A stretch of 64,000 bases of DNA, from the NCBI GenBank assembly GCA_012960475.1, contig DUBE01000056.1, positions 4,324-68,323 of the forward strand. The letters are read 5' to 3'. This document shows, one piece after another, positions 17,987 through 26,078 of this stretch. Made by a program: the position numbers and the translations under genes. Under the pieces are notes generated by a model. It was not told the origin of the DNA, did no database searches, and worked only from the letters and a program-made list of their open reading frames with translations. The DNA comes from Planctomycetota bacterium (lineage in GTDB: Bacteria > Planctomycetota > UBA1135 > GCA-002686595). Numbering within the stretch: position 1 is the stretch's first letter; each line of letters starts with the position of its first letter.

Positions 17987-19845
17987 CGCCGCAGACGCTC
18001 CACATGCACCGCCAGGAGAGCCACATCCGGGGGTCGCACGCCCTCTACACGACCGGCCGCACCCAGAGTCGCGGGGCGCACGAGGCTGAGTTTCTCCCGG
18101 GCCTCGTGCCCCAGTCCGTTGATACCTGAGTAGTTCAGCTCCTTTGGAATCGTGGTGTCCTCTTCTCTGGCCATGCGCTCCACCATGTCCTGCTGACGGC
18201 GCACATAGCCTTCGTACTTGGCTTCGATTTCCAATGCCTCTGCCACGCGCGGATCGAGGCCCACGAGTTCCTGGCAAGGATGCTCCTGCAACAGACCCTG
18301 CCAACTGATCTCCGGCCGCCGAAGGGTGTCGAAGAGATTGCGCGAGGGACTGACAAAACGCTTCTTCAAGATCCCAAGGGCCGCTTCAAATCGCTCCTCA
18401 AAAACACGCACCCGCGCAAGTTCCTCTGCTCCCACCAGACCCGCCTTGTGGGCCAAGGGCACCAGTCGTCGATCCGCGTTGTCCTGCCGCAAAAGCAGGC
18501 GGTGCTCCGCCCGGGAAGAGAACATCCGGTAGGGTTCCCGAGGACTGGTCAGGATCAGATCATCCACCATCACCCCGATGTAGGCCTCGTGCCGCCCCAG
18601 CACAAAGGGTGCTTCCCCTTGAATCCACTTGGCCGCGTTGGTTCCGGCGACAAGGCCCTGGGCAGCAGCCTCCTCATACCCCGAGGTGCCGTTGATCTGT
18701 CCAGCCAGGAACAAGCCCGACGTCTGGCGCAGGGCTAGGCTGGCGTCCAATTGGTGAGGCATCACAAAGTCGTACTCAACCGCATATCCGTACTGCAGAA
18801 AGCGCGCCTGCTCAAGACCGGGGATCGTGTGCACAAAGGCCTCTTGCACCCTCGCGGGCAAGCTGGTGGAAACCCCGTTCACATAGATCACGTCGGTACT
18901 GAGTCCCTCGGGCTCCACGAAGACCTGATGGCGATCCTTGTCCGCGAAACGCATGATCTTGTCCTCCACCGAGGGACAGTAGCGCGGCCCTATGCCCTCG
19001 ATGCGCCCGGCCGCCATGGGTGACAGATGCACATTGTCCCGGATGATCTGGTGGGTGGCGGGGGTCGTCCAGGTCAGATGGCAGGGCACCTGGGGACAGT
19101 GAGGAAAGTCGGCGATATCTGTGCGAAAAGAAAAGGGCTGCGGCTCTGAGTCCCCTAGCTGTTCTTCCATGACACCAAAGTCCAGGCTGCGCGCATCGAG
19201 GCGCGGCGGAGTTCCGGTCTTGAGCCGCCCCAACTCCAAACCCAGGGTGGCGATGTCGGCGGCGAGCCCTTCCGCCGAGGCTTCTCCCACGCGCCCTCCC
19301 GAAGACTGTTCTTCACCCCGGTGCATACGCGCACGCAGGAAAGTCCCGGTGGTCAGAATCACCGCCGGTGCGCGCAGTTCGGTGCCGTCAGCCAAACGCA
19401 CACCGCGCACTTCGGGTTGCTTTTCCCCTTCCAAGATCAAAGCCACCACAGCTCCCTCGATCAACTCGACCCCCTGGGCCGCACGCACAAGTCGGGTCGC
19501 TTCCTCACGATACAAATGACGGTCGGACTGGCAGCGGGGCGCGCGCACAGCAGCTCCTTTGCCCGTATTGAGCATGCGGAACTGAATGCCCGTTTGATCT
19601 GCGATGCGACCCTGAGCGCCACCCAGGGCATCAATTTCGCGCACCAGTTGGCCCTTACCCAAACCGCCGATAGCGGGATTGCAGCTCATCTCCCCCACGC
19701 GCTGCAGGTCAAAAGTCACCAGAGCAGCGCGCTGGCCCAGACGAGCCGCCGCCAATACCGCCTCGATGCCCGCATGGCCAGCGCCCACCACAATCACCCC
19801 AAAGTGGGCCCTGGAATCACGACGGGGTGTGGGGTGGGAGTGCAT
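17935..19845 (-). CDS. mnmG: tRNA uridine-5-carboxymethylaminomethyl(34) synthesis enzyme MnmG (GidA)
   Basis: A 636-residue FAD protein that, with MnmE, installs the cmnm5/nm5 group on U34 of tRNAs reading split codon boxes. FAD-binding VIVVGAGHAGIEA opens the protein, followed by the GidA signature CNPAIGGLGKGQLVREID and later SVEDKIMRFADKDRHQ, FLAGQINGTSGYEEAAAQG and SSRAEHRLLLRQDNAD. The C-terminal helical domain (YEGYVRRQQDMVERM, then NYSGINGLGHEAREKL) binds MnmE and tRNA. It converges with the response-regulator gene with a 52-bp overlap. MnmE is not in the window. Confidence 0.96.
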   Translation of the reverse strand: MHSHPTPRRDSRAHFGVIVVGAGHAGIEAVLAAARLGQRAALVTFDLQRVGEMSCNPAIGGLGKGQLVREIDALGGAQGRIADQTGIQFRMLNTGKGAAVRAPRCQSDRHLYREEATRLVRAAQGVELIEGAVVALILEGEKQPEVRGVRLADGTELRAPAVILTTGTFLRARMHRGEEQSSGGRVGEASAEGLAADIATLGLELGRLKTGTPPRLDARSLDFGVMEEQLGDSEPQPFSFRTDIADFPHCPQVPCHLTWTTPATHQIIRDNVHLSPMAAGRIEGIGPRYCPSVEDKIMRFADKDRHQVFVEPEGLSTDVIYVNGVSTSLPARVQEAFVHTIPGLEQARFLQYGYAVEYDFVMPHQLDASLALRQTSGLFLAGQINGTSGYEEAAAQGLVAGTNAAKWIQGEAPFVLGRHEAYIGVMVDDLILTSPREPYRMFSSRAEHRLLLRQDNADRRLVPLAHKAGLVGAEELARVRVFEERFEAALGILKKRFVSPSRNLFDTLRRPEISWQGLLQEHPCQELVGLDPRVAEALEIEAKYEGYVRRQQDMVERMAREEDTTIPKELNYSGINGLGHEAREKLSLVRPATLGAAGRVEGVRPPDVALLAVHVERLRRQLSGAEGVSSSGAVQP

Positions 19846-19961
19846 GGGAGTCCCTCAGCGGGGAAATGGCCCCCCATTGAAACCTCTTGCAAGGCCCCCG
19901 GGGAGACTGCTGACAAGATCTTCAGTAGCTCCCCAGCCCGCGGCTAGGTACCTTAGTGTCT

Positions 19962-21434
19962 ATGGCCGCTTCCTTCGAGACCTCGCCCCAGCGAGCACTA
20001 CCCCTGTGCTGGGCGCTGATCTTTTTGACGGGGCTCGCCCCGGCGTTGCCGTTCCAGGCGGAGCCGCCCGCCGAGCACGAGACCCCGGACCACCAAGACA
20101 AGGGCAAACTGGAACGCCTGCTCTCGCGGACGCGCCAGGAGGCAGCCCTGGCAGAATCCCGCGCCCGGCGCAAGGTGACGGACCTCTTGAGTTCGACCCT
20201 GAGCAACAACCCCACCGTCCACTCCAGCCTTTTTTGGGAGCAGGTGGCACACCTGGTGAATGTGGGCCCCCCTGGGATCCCGGCCCTGATCGATGCCCTC
20301 AGCCCCCCAGTGATTCAGTTTCCGCCCCTGGAGCCTGGCCTGGACGAAGCTGCCGTCGCCCGCCGCAAGACCCAGGTGCGCGAGCAGGCAATCCTGCGCG
20401 CCTCGTCCCAGAGCCTCTCCACTTACCGGGCCGATGTCGCGGCTCACGCCCTGCGCAAATTGGCCAACCCGGTCGCCACCGACGATCTGGTTCAATTGAT
20501 CCAGACCGGAACGGGCACCGCGCGCATCCATGCTCTTCTGGCCCTGGAGTCCTGCCCCGAGCCCGAGCGCGCCGCTCCAGCCCTGATCGCCTTACTGGAC
20601 ACGACCTCCAAGCCCGCAGTCCAGCGAGCCTTGTTGATTTGCCTGGTGCGCATTGGTGGCAAGACAGCCATGGCACGGGTGCGTCACAGCCTGGATCCCA
20701 GCGACCCAACCCAAGCCACTATCGCCCTCTCTGCCCTGGCTGCAGCCGAGGTGGCTGAAGTGGCGCCCGAATTGCTGACGATTCTGCAGGGCAGCAAGGG
20801 CGGCGCTGCCATGACCGGAGTCCTGGCCTACTACCGGGCCTTTCCGGAATTGCTCGAAGACAACGATCACCTCTCGGCACTGCTCTCCATCCTGGTGGAA
20901 CGCCGAGCCACCCGCAGCCAGGTCACGGCGGCCCTCGAACTACTGCTTGAGCTGCGCGTCAAGCCCCGCGCCCGCAGCCGCACCCTGGCTGAGGAACTGA
21001 CCGAGTCCCGATCAAGTGGGGTGAGCGAACTAGCCCTCAAGTGGTTGGCGTCCACCGGCAACAAGCGAGCCCTGCGCATCCTGCTCAAACCCCTCGACAA
21101 GAACATCCAAGAGAGGCCGACCTACGGGGCTTTTCACAGCCGACGCGCGAACCTGCTCTATGAGGTAGGCGAGTACAAACACGCACTGGAGGGCTATGGC
21201 AAGGCAATTCTCATGTCCTACACGGGTCGCAGCGATGACGCTCACCTGGGAGCCGCGCGCTGCCACGCACGCCTGGGCAAGTTCAAGAGCGCGGCAAACT
21301 CCCTGCGCAACTCGTCCCTCAAGCGCTCCGAACTCTCGGACCTGCCCAACGACCCGGCCTTCAAGGAAATGGCCCGCAAAAAGCAGTATTGGGTTGAGAC
21401 GTTCTTCCGCAAGATCGAGGAACTGCCAGAATGA
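19962..21434 (+). CDS. Exported HEAT-repeat protein with a C-terminal TPR-like segment
   Basis: About 490 residues. A hydrophobic N-terminal segment (PLCWALIFLTGLAPALPF) suggests export or anchoring. The middle (about 90-330) is built of helical pairs with HEAT/armadillo character, for example ADVAAHALRKLANPVA, and the last 120 residues resemble TPR helices (YGAFHSRRANLLYEVGEY, HLGAARCHARLGKFKSA). Such proteins act as scaffolds; no catalytic residues are seen. A GTG two codons upstream is an alternative start. Its ATGA overlap with the deacetylase-like gene indicates co-translation, and the gap to mnmG is 116 bp and divergent. Confidence 0.75.
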   Translation: MAASFETSPQRALPLCWALIFLTGLAPALPFQAEPPAEHETPDHQDKGKLERLLSRTRQEAALAESRARRKVTDLLSSTLSNNPTVHSSLFWEQVAHLVNVGPPGIPALIDALSPPVIQFPPLEPGLDEAAVARRKTQVREQAILRASSQSLSTYRADVAAHALRKLANPVATDDLVQLIQTGTGTARIHALLALESCPEPERAAPALIALLDTTSKPAVQRALLICLVRIGGKTAMARVRHSLDPSDPTQATIALSALAAAEVAEVAPELLTILQGSKGGAAMTGVLAYYRAFPELLEDNDHLSALLSILVERRATRSQVTAALELLLELRVKPRARSRTLAEELTESRSSGVSELALKWLASTGNKRALRILLKPLDKNIQERPTYGAFHSRRANLLYEVGEYKHALEGYGKAILMSYTGRSDDAHLGAARCHARLGKFKSAANSLRNSSLKRSELSDLPNDPAFKEMARKKQYWVETFFRKIEELPE

Positions 21435-22375
21435 GGCCGGCCCTGGGCCTCTTCACCCATCCCGATTGTCTGCTGCATGAGAGCGGCCCGGGCAACCCGG
21501 AGCGACCCGAGCGTTTGCGGGCCCTGATCGAACACCTTGAGCAAGTTGGCCTCTGGGAAGACCTTGAGGTCCTAAAGGCGGCCCCAGCCACTTCCCTCGA
21601 CCTGGAAGCAGTTCATCGAAGGGACTATCTGCAGCGGGTGGAGACTCGCTTCCGAGAGGGCGCGAGTTTCGTGGACAGCGCCGATGCAAACGGCAACCAC
21701 GCGACCTTCGCCGCCACCCTCCTGGCATCCGGCGCCGCCCTTGAGGCCACCGGGAAAGTACTGAGCGGGGACTTGCAACGAGCCTTCGTCATGCTGCGCC
21801 CCCCGGGTCACCACGCGGAGGTGGACCAAGCAATGGGTTTTTGTTTTAGCAACCATGTGGCCCTCGCCGCCCGTGCGGCACAAGCAGCCCATGGCCTCGA
21901 GCGCGTGGCCATCGTGGACTTCGATGTGCACCATGGGAATGGAACCCAACACATCTTCGAGGAAGATGGCAATGTGTTCTACGCCAGCCTGCACCAATGG
22001 CCCCACTACCCCGGGACCGGTGCGGCAGAAGAACGTGGCATCGGAGAGGGCGAAGACACGACCCTCAACTGCCCCCTGCCCGCGGGCAGTGGCAATCGGG
22101 AGTGGCAGGCCGCCCTGGAAGAGCGCGTGCTCCCGGCCCTCGATCGCTTCGAGCCAGAATTGCTCTTGATCTCTGCTGGCTTCGACGCCCACCAACGGGA
22201 CCTGCTCTCGGAGACACGCCTTACCAGCGAGGCCTTTGGACATATGACCCGTGCCCTTGTGGATCTGGCGAATCAGCATTGCGAAGGTCGGGTGATCTCG
22301 ATTCTTGAAGGGGGCTACGACCTGGTGGGCCTCTCGGAAGGGGTCCAAGCGCACCTTGAGGTGCTCGCGAGCTAG
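21431..22375 (+). CDS. Histone-deacetylase-family (arginase-fold) amidohydrolase
   Basis: A 314-residue zinc hydrolase of the HDAC/AcuC/acetylpolyamine amidohydrolase superfamily. Visible family features are ENPERPERL-like GNPERPERLRAL, the active-site RPPGHHAEVDQAMGFCF with tandem histidines, the zinc ligands in IVDFDVHHGNGTQ and SAGFDAHQRD, and the final ILEGGYDL. It would remove acetyl groups from lysines or polyamines; the substrate is not predictable. It overlaps the upstream HEAT gene by 4 bp, which is an unusual partner and may indicate a scaffolded enzyme. Confidence 0.93.
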   Translation: MRPALGLFTHPDCLLHESGPGNPERPERLRALIEHLEQVGLWEDLEVLKAAPATSLDLEAVHRRDYLQRVETRFREGASFVDSADANGNHATFAATLLASGAALEATGKVLSGDLQRAFVMLRPPGHHAEVDQAMGFCFSNHVALAARAAQAAHGLERVAIVDFDVHHGNGTQHIFEEDGNVFYASLHQWPHYPGTGAAEERGIGEGEDTTLNCPLPAGSGNREWQAALEERVLPALDRFEPELLLISAGFDAHQRDLLSETRLTSEAFGHMTRALVDLANQHCEGRVISILEGGYDLVGLSEGVQAHLEVLAS

Positions 22376-22485
22376 AGTTCGCATGTGAGGCCAGAGCCCT
22401 GCCCCCAAAATCCTGAAGTGACTACCCCCTGGGTCGGGGACCGCTGCCAGCAACCCCCGCTCCCTGCGCCTAGAATGGGACCACC

Positions 22486-23130
22486 ATGGACGAACCGATT
22501 CACATGCTGCGCCGCCAGGCCACGGCACATACCCTTCTGGAAGAAAGCGCCGGGGACGACCCCCTGGCCCTCTTCCAGACCTGGGTTGCCGAGGCCCGCG
22601 AGGGCAGCAAGGAAGAGGAACCCACCGCCTGCAGCCTGGCCACCGTGCGTGAGGACGGGGGGCCTGCGGTGCGCATGGTGCTGCTCAAGGCGCTCGAGGA
22701 CGGGGCCTTTGTGTTCTACACCCCCATCTCCGGTCGCAAGGGCAAGGAACTCTCCCTGCGCCCCCAGGCAGCCATGTGCTTCTATTGGAATGATCTGCAC
22801 CGTCAGGTGCGCGTTGAAGGGGATGTGACCGTTGTATCCGGACCTATAGCCGACAAATACTTCGCAACTCGCCCCCGAGAGAGCCAGATCGGCGCCTGGG
22901 CCTCCCCCCAAAGCGAGGTGCTCACGGACCGCTCTGCGCTCGACGAGCGCATCAAGCAATGGACAAAGAAGTTCGAAGGGAGCGATGTCCCGCGCCCAGA
23001 TGCCTGGGGCGGCTTTGCTCTGCATCCCAAGAGCATCGAATTCTGGCAAGGTCGCGCGAGCCGTTTGCACGATCGCCTGCTATACGAACGCAACGGGGAC
23101 GCATGGACACGGATGCGCCTGGCGCCCTAG
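22486..23130 (+). CDS. pdxH: Pyridoxamine 5'-phosphate oxidase
   Basis: An FMN enzyme oxidising pyridoxamine or pyridoxine 5'-phosphate to pyridoxal 5'-phosphate. The 214 residues contain the family order: ACSLATVREDGGPAVRMVLLK, FVFYTPISGRKGKEL, FYWNDLHRQVRVEG, the segment FATRPRESQIGAWASPQS, and the C-terminal PKSIEFWQGRASRLHDRL with the PLP/FMN-contact arginines. Length matches the family. It is 110 bp after the deacetylase-like gene and 85 bp before the small ORF that opens the ATPase/nuclease cassette; it marks the housekeeping flank of that cassette. Confidence 0.96.
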   Translation: MDEPIHMLRRQATAHTLLEESAGDDPLALFQTWVAEAREGSKEEEPTACSLATVREDGGPAVRMVLLKALEDGAFVFYTPISGRKGKELSLRPQAAMCFYWNDLHRQVRVEGDVTVVSGPIADKYFATRPRESQIGAWASPQSEVLTDRSALDERIKQWTKKFEGSDVPRPDAWGGFALHPKSIEFWQGRASRLHDRLLYERNGDAWTRMRLAP

Positions 23131-23215
23131 GAACGAGCGCGAAAAATTGCCGCCGGCTTGCGACGCATTTCCTCTAGTGCGGAAGGAAGTGCGGGAGTAG
23201 AATCGCACCTGGCAA

Positions 23216-23413
23216 ATGAGAGTCCTGGACGAACTAGAAGCAAGAATTCGCAAACGCGGGGTACGGGTCGAAGAGCGACTTGAACTACTCAATCGACTCA
23301 GAAAGAGCGACCCGTCCCAAGGCCACGGCCAAGAGCAACTCAACCAGCGCCTCGCGGAATTCAAGACCGCCATCCAGGGGGCCGCAAGGGCCATCCAAAA
23401 GGAGATCCGATGA
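23216..23413 (+). CDS. Small helical protein, first gene of the ATPase/nuclease cassette
   Basis: A 65-residue, strongly charged and helical protein (MRVLDELEARIRKRGVRVEE, then FKTAIQGAARAIQKEIR) with a short Gly/Ser/Gln break in the middle. No family is recognised. Its stop overlaps the start of the SMC-like gene as ATGA, which supports translation and a functional link. It could be a small accessory subunit comparable in position to small components of SMC-like defence or repair systems; this is inference from position only. Confidence 0.6.
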   Translation: MRVLDELEARIRKRGVRVEERLELLNRLRKSDPSQGHGQEQLNQRLAEFKTAIQGAARAIQKEIR

Positions 23414-25548
23414 GTGGCGCCCCCTTCCCGGTACGGCCCACTTGCCTGGAAATTGAGAACTTCCGCGGCTTCCGAGGCGCCTGCTCACTGGACTTCGCCC
23501 AGGACCTGACCCTCCTGATGGGTGAGTGCGAGGCGGGCAAGAGCAGCATCCTCATAGCCATCGAATGGTGCCTTCTTGGAACCAGGATCGTCTCCAGCAC
23601 ATCGACAGGAATCGCCGAGCGCGGGGACTGGGTCCTCGCCAACACAGAGGCCACGGGAGAGACTCGCGTGACCCTGACGCTTGTGGTTGAGGGGGGCACC
23701 GGAAAGCTCACGCGCACACGAATGCTGGATGCCAAGCGGAACGCCCCCGACCAACTGGAGCTCACTCTCCCCGGAGAGCAGGTCCTGACAGGGAGCGAAG
23801 TGGAAGAGTGGCTGGAGTGGACGGGAATGCCCAACTGGGATACCTGGAAGCAGGCCTTCGCCCAGCACCAGGAGAGCGCCCGAGCGCGGATCACCGACCA
23901 GGGGGATCGTTCCTATCTGATCGCCAGCATGCTGGGACTGAGTGACTATCGCGACCTCAGCGCAATGCTCAAGAAGGTCAAACCCAAGGAACTGGAAGAG
24001 TGCGCGCAGGAAACTCTCCAGCACCTCGCCGAGGATCAGCAGCGTGCGCGCCAGGCTCCCCAGCAAGAGGTCAATGGGATTCAAGCATCATTGCAGCGCT
24101 TGAACGTTCCCGCCACCCAGGCCGGAGACGCCGAGTTGGAACTGAGGCGCAAAGCCCTGATCACCGACGCCCTGCCCGTGGGCGAGGCCATCGGGCTGTC
24201 AGCCGAGCAACTCCCCCACCAGGACTGGTCTGCGACCGAGGTCCACACCTGGGGCGCAGGCTGGCGCAGACAAGTGGATGCTCACCTGACCCCCCTGCGG
24301 CAGGAACTCGGCAACCTGGAGGGCAACATCCGTTCTCTCACTTCCTCCCACGAGGCATTGAATCCCAAGCGGGTGGCCCTGGCGGATGCCAGGCAACAAC
24401 TGGAGGGCCTGCGCAGCAAACATGGATCCCCGCAAGACCTGCGAGTGCAACGCGAGACCATTGCCGAGGAGCTGAGCGCCCTGCGCGAGCAGCGGCGCGA
24501 ACAAGGAGAGTTGGACAGCCTATTGCGGGAAGCCCTGGGTGTGATCAAAGCCGGTGGCAGGACTGATCAATGCCCGGTATGCACCCAGGACGCCGGAGGA
24601 TTGGAACAACGCCTGCAAGAACGAGTCACCAGCGGAGGGGATGACGTGATCCAAAACCAACTGGATCAGCTCGCAAGCCGAGACAGCGCCCTCAGCAGCC
24701 AGTTGCAGCAACTGGAGCAGGCGCAGGCCACCTTCCAGGGCACCGAAGACTCTCTCGCAAGCCTTGAGAAGACCCTGCGCGGTCAGCTGCCCCCGGGCAC
24801 GCAGGAGGAAGCAGGCGTGACCGAGCTACTGGCGGCCCTCTTGGCCCAGAAGGTGCGCCTGGAGAAGACAATCAATCTAGCGGACGAGAACCTGGCCGGC
24901 ATGACCGGAAAGCTGGAAGTCCTCGGGCTACTGCTCAACCTGCGCGCGGCCCGGGAACGAGCCGAGCACAGGGCCGGGGATCTTTCTGCCATGCCCCAGT
25001 TCGCAACCCTCCAGGACAAAATCGATGAGGCTGCGGGATTCGCCTGCGACCTGATCGCACTTGAGGTCATGGCCAGGGAATTGGAAGAGGAGCAGTCCGC
25101 CCTGCAGATCCAAGCTGTCAACCAATCCATCAACCACTACATGGCCATCATCAGCCCTGGTTTTGAACGGGTTGTGTCGGTGCACCAAAAACACACGGCC
25201 ACCAAGCTCATCTACCAGCTGGTGGACAACGCAGGCGAAAATCTCACGGGCACGCTGAACCAGGGAGCGCTCAACTCCCTCTCCCTGGCGACCTTCTTCG
25301 CCGGTGCCCAGTTCCGTGTCAAGCAGGGCCTGCCCGAGTTCTTGATTCTGGATGATCCGGTACAAAGCCTGGATCGGGCACACCAGGAGGGCCTGGCCCG
25401 AGCAGCGAAGGAATTCAGCAAGCTGGCACCGGTCATCGTCGCCTGTCTCCCCTCACACTTCACCAGGGAACTGGAACGGCTCAGAAGCACAGACGACAAG
25501 CTCTACAAGGTCCACGGCTCCGATCCCATCCAATTCGAGGAACTCTGA
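23410..25548 (+). CDS. SMC/Rad50-like ATPase with a zinc-hook motif
   Basis: A 712-residue P-loop ATPase of the SbcC/Rad50/SMC group. The N-terminus has IENFRGFRGACSLDF and Walker A GECEAGKSS (from residue 38). Two long coiled coils flank a hook motif CPVC (Cys388 and Cys391). The C-terminal half holds an ABC-signature-like LNSLSLATFFAGAQ near 617 and Walker B FLILDDPVQSLD (from residue 644), followed by a switch-histidine-like H in CLPSHFTREL. It is about two thirds of the size of SbcC, so the arms are short. It overlaps the small ORF by 4 bp and is followed after 2 bp by a nuclease-like gene, instead of sbcD. A role in sensing or processing DNA ends, or in defence, is inferred. Confidence 0.85.
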   Translation: MSGAPFPVRPTCLEIENFRGFRGACSLDFAQDLTLLMGECEAGKSSILIAIEWCLLGTRIVSSTSTGIAERGDWVLANTEATGETRVTLTLVVEGGTGKLTRTRMLDAKRNAPDQLELTLPGEQVLTGSEVEEWLEWTGMPNWDTWKQAFAQHQESARARITDQGDRSYLIASMLGLSDYRDLSAMLKKVKPKELEECAQETLQHLAEDQQRARQAPQQEVNGIQASLQRLNVPATQAGDAELELRRKALITDALPVGEAIGLSAEQLPHQDWSATEVHTWGAGWRRQVDAHLTPLRQELGNLEGNIRSLTSSHEALNPKRVALADARQQLEGLRSKHGSPQDLRVQRETIAEELSALREQRREQGELDSLLREALGVIKAGGRTDQCPVCTQDAGGLEQRLQERVTSGGDDVIQNQLDQLASRDSALSSQLQQLEQAQATFQGTEDSLASLEKTLRGQLPPGTQEEAGVTELLAALLAQKVRLEKTINLADENLAGMTGKLEVLGLLLNLRAARERAEHRAGDLSAMPQFATLQDKIDEAAGFACDLIALEVMARELEEEQSALQIQAVNQSINHYMAIISPGFERVVSVHQKHTATKLIYQLVDNAGENLTGTLNQGALNSLSLATFFAGAQFRVKQGLPEFLILDDPVQSLDRAHQEGLARAAKEFSKLAPVIVACLPSHFTRELERLRSTDDKLYKVHGSDPIQFEEL

Positions 25549-25550
25549 CC

Positions 25551-26072
25551 ATGCAGCACGAGACCCACCAAAAACTTGGGGAGATCCGCGCCAGCGTAGG
25601 AATGGAGTACGGAAAGATCCTGCAGAAGATGCTGGCGATTTCCTTGCTCGAAACCAAAGTCGAGAGCCTGGTGGAACGCAGCGTCCAAGGCATCGACTTG
25701 GAAATGGTGATTGGTGGAGAGACCTGCGCCTTCGAGGTCAAGACCTCCGAGGGCGACACGATCAAACTGAGCAGAAAAGACATTGAGGGCCTGGACCGGC
25801 AGGTGGAAGCAGGCAACCGGGCCTACATCGTGGTGCTGACCAACGGCCCCCTCGACGAATTGATCTTCGCCCGCTACCACCCAGGGGAAATCCCGGTGGG
25901 CAAGGAACTCAGTTCTTTTTTCTTTCGCGCATACCAGGAGCCAGCGCTTCAACAACGGATCAAGTCCACCTTCCCGGTTGTTGTGGACAAGTACGCCCAA
26001 ACAGCCGTCGAAGGACGCCAAGGGGGGCTCGACAAGATCCTCGAACAATATGGCGAGTGGGGCCGCGCCTAG
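25551..26072 (+). CDS. Putative PD-(D/E)xK-fold nuclease, third gene of the cassette
   Basis: A 173-residue protein. Residues 45-66 read QGIDLEMVIGGETCAFEVKT: Asp49, then Glu62-x-Lys64 on the next strand, with Glu34 in the helix before. This is the spacing of the PD-(D/E)xK core shared by restriction endonucleases and Holliday-junction resolvases. After the core come RQVEAGNRAYIVVLTNGPLD, a strand-helix unit typical of the fold, and a helical tail. The nuclease call is from motif and strand order only; no named family is recognised. It begins 2 bp after the ATPase gene, so it is very likely its partner. The downstream gene converges. Confidence 0.65.
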   Translation: MQHETHQKLGEIRASVGMEYGKILQKMLAISLLETKVESLVERSVQGIDLEMVIGGETCAFEVKTSEGDTIKLSRKDIEGLDRQVEAGNRAYIVVLTNGPLDELIFARYHPGEIPVGKELSSFFFRAYQEPALQQRIKSTFPVVVDKYAQTAVEGRQGGLDKILEQYGEWGRA

Positions 26073-26078
26073 GGACAG

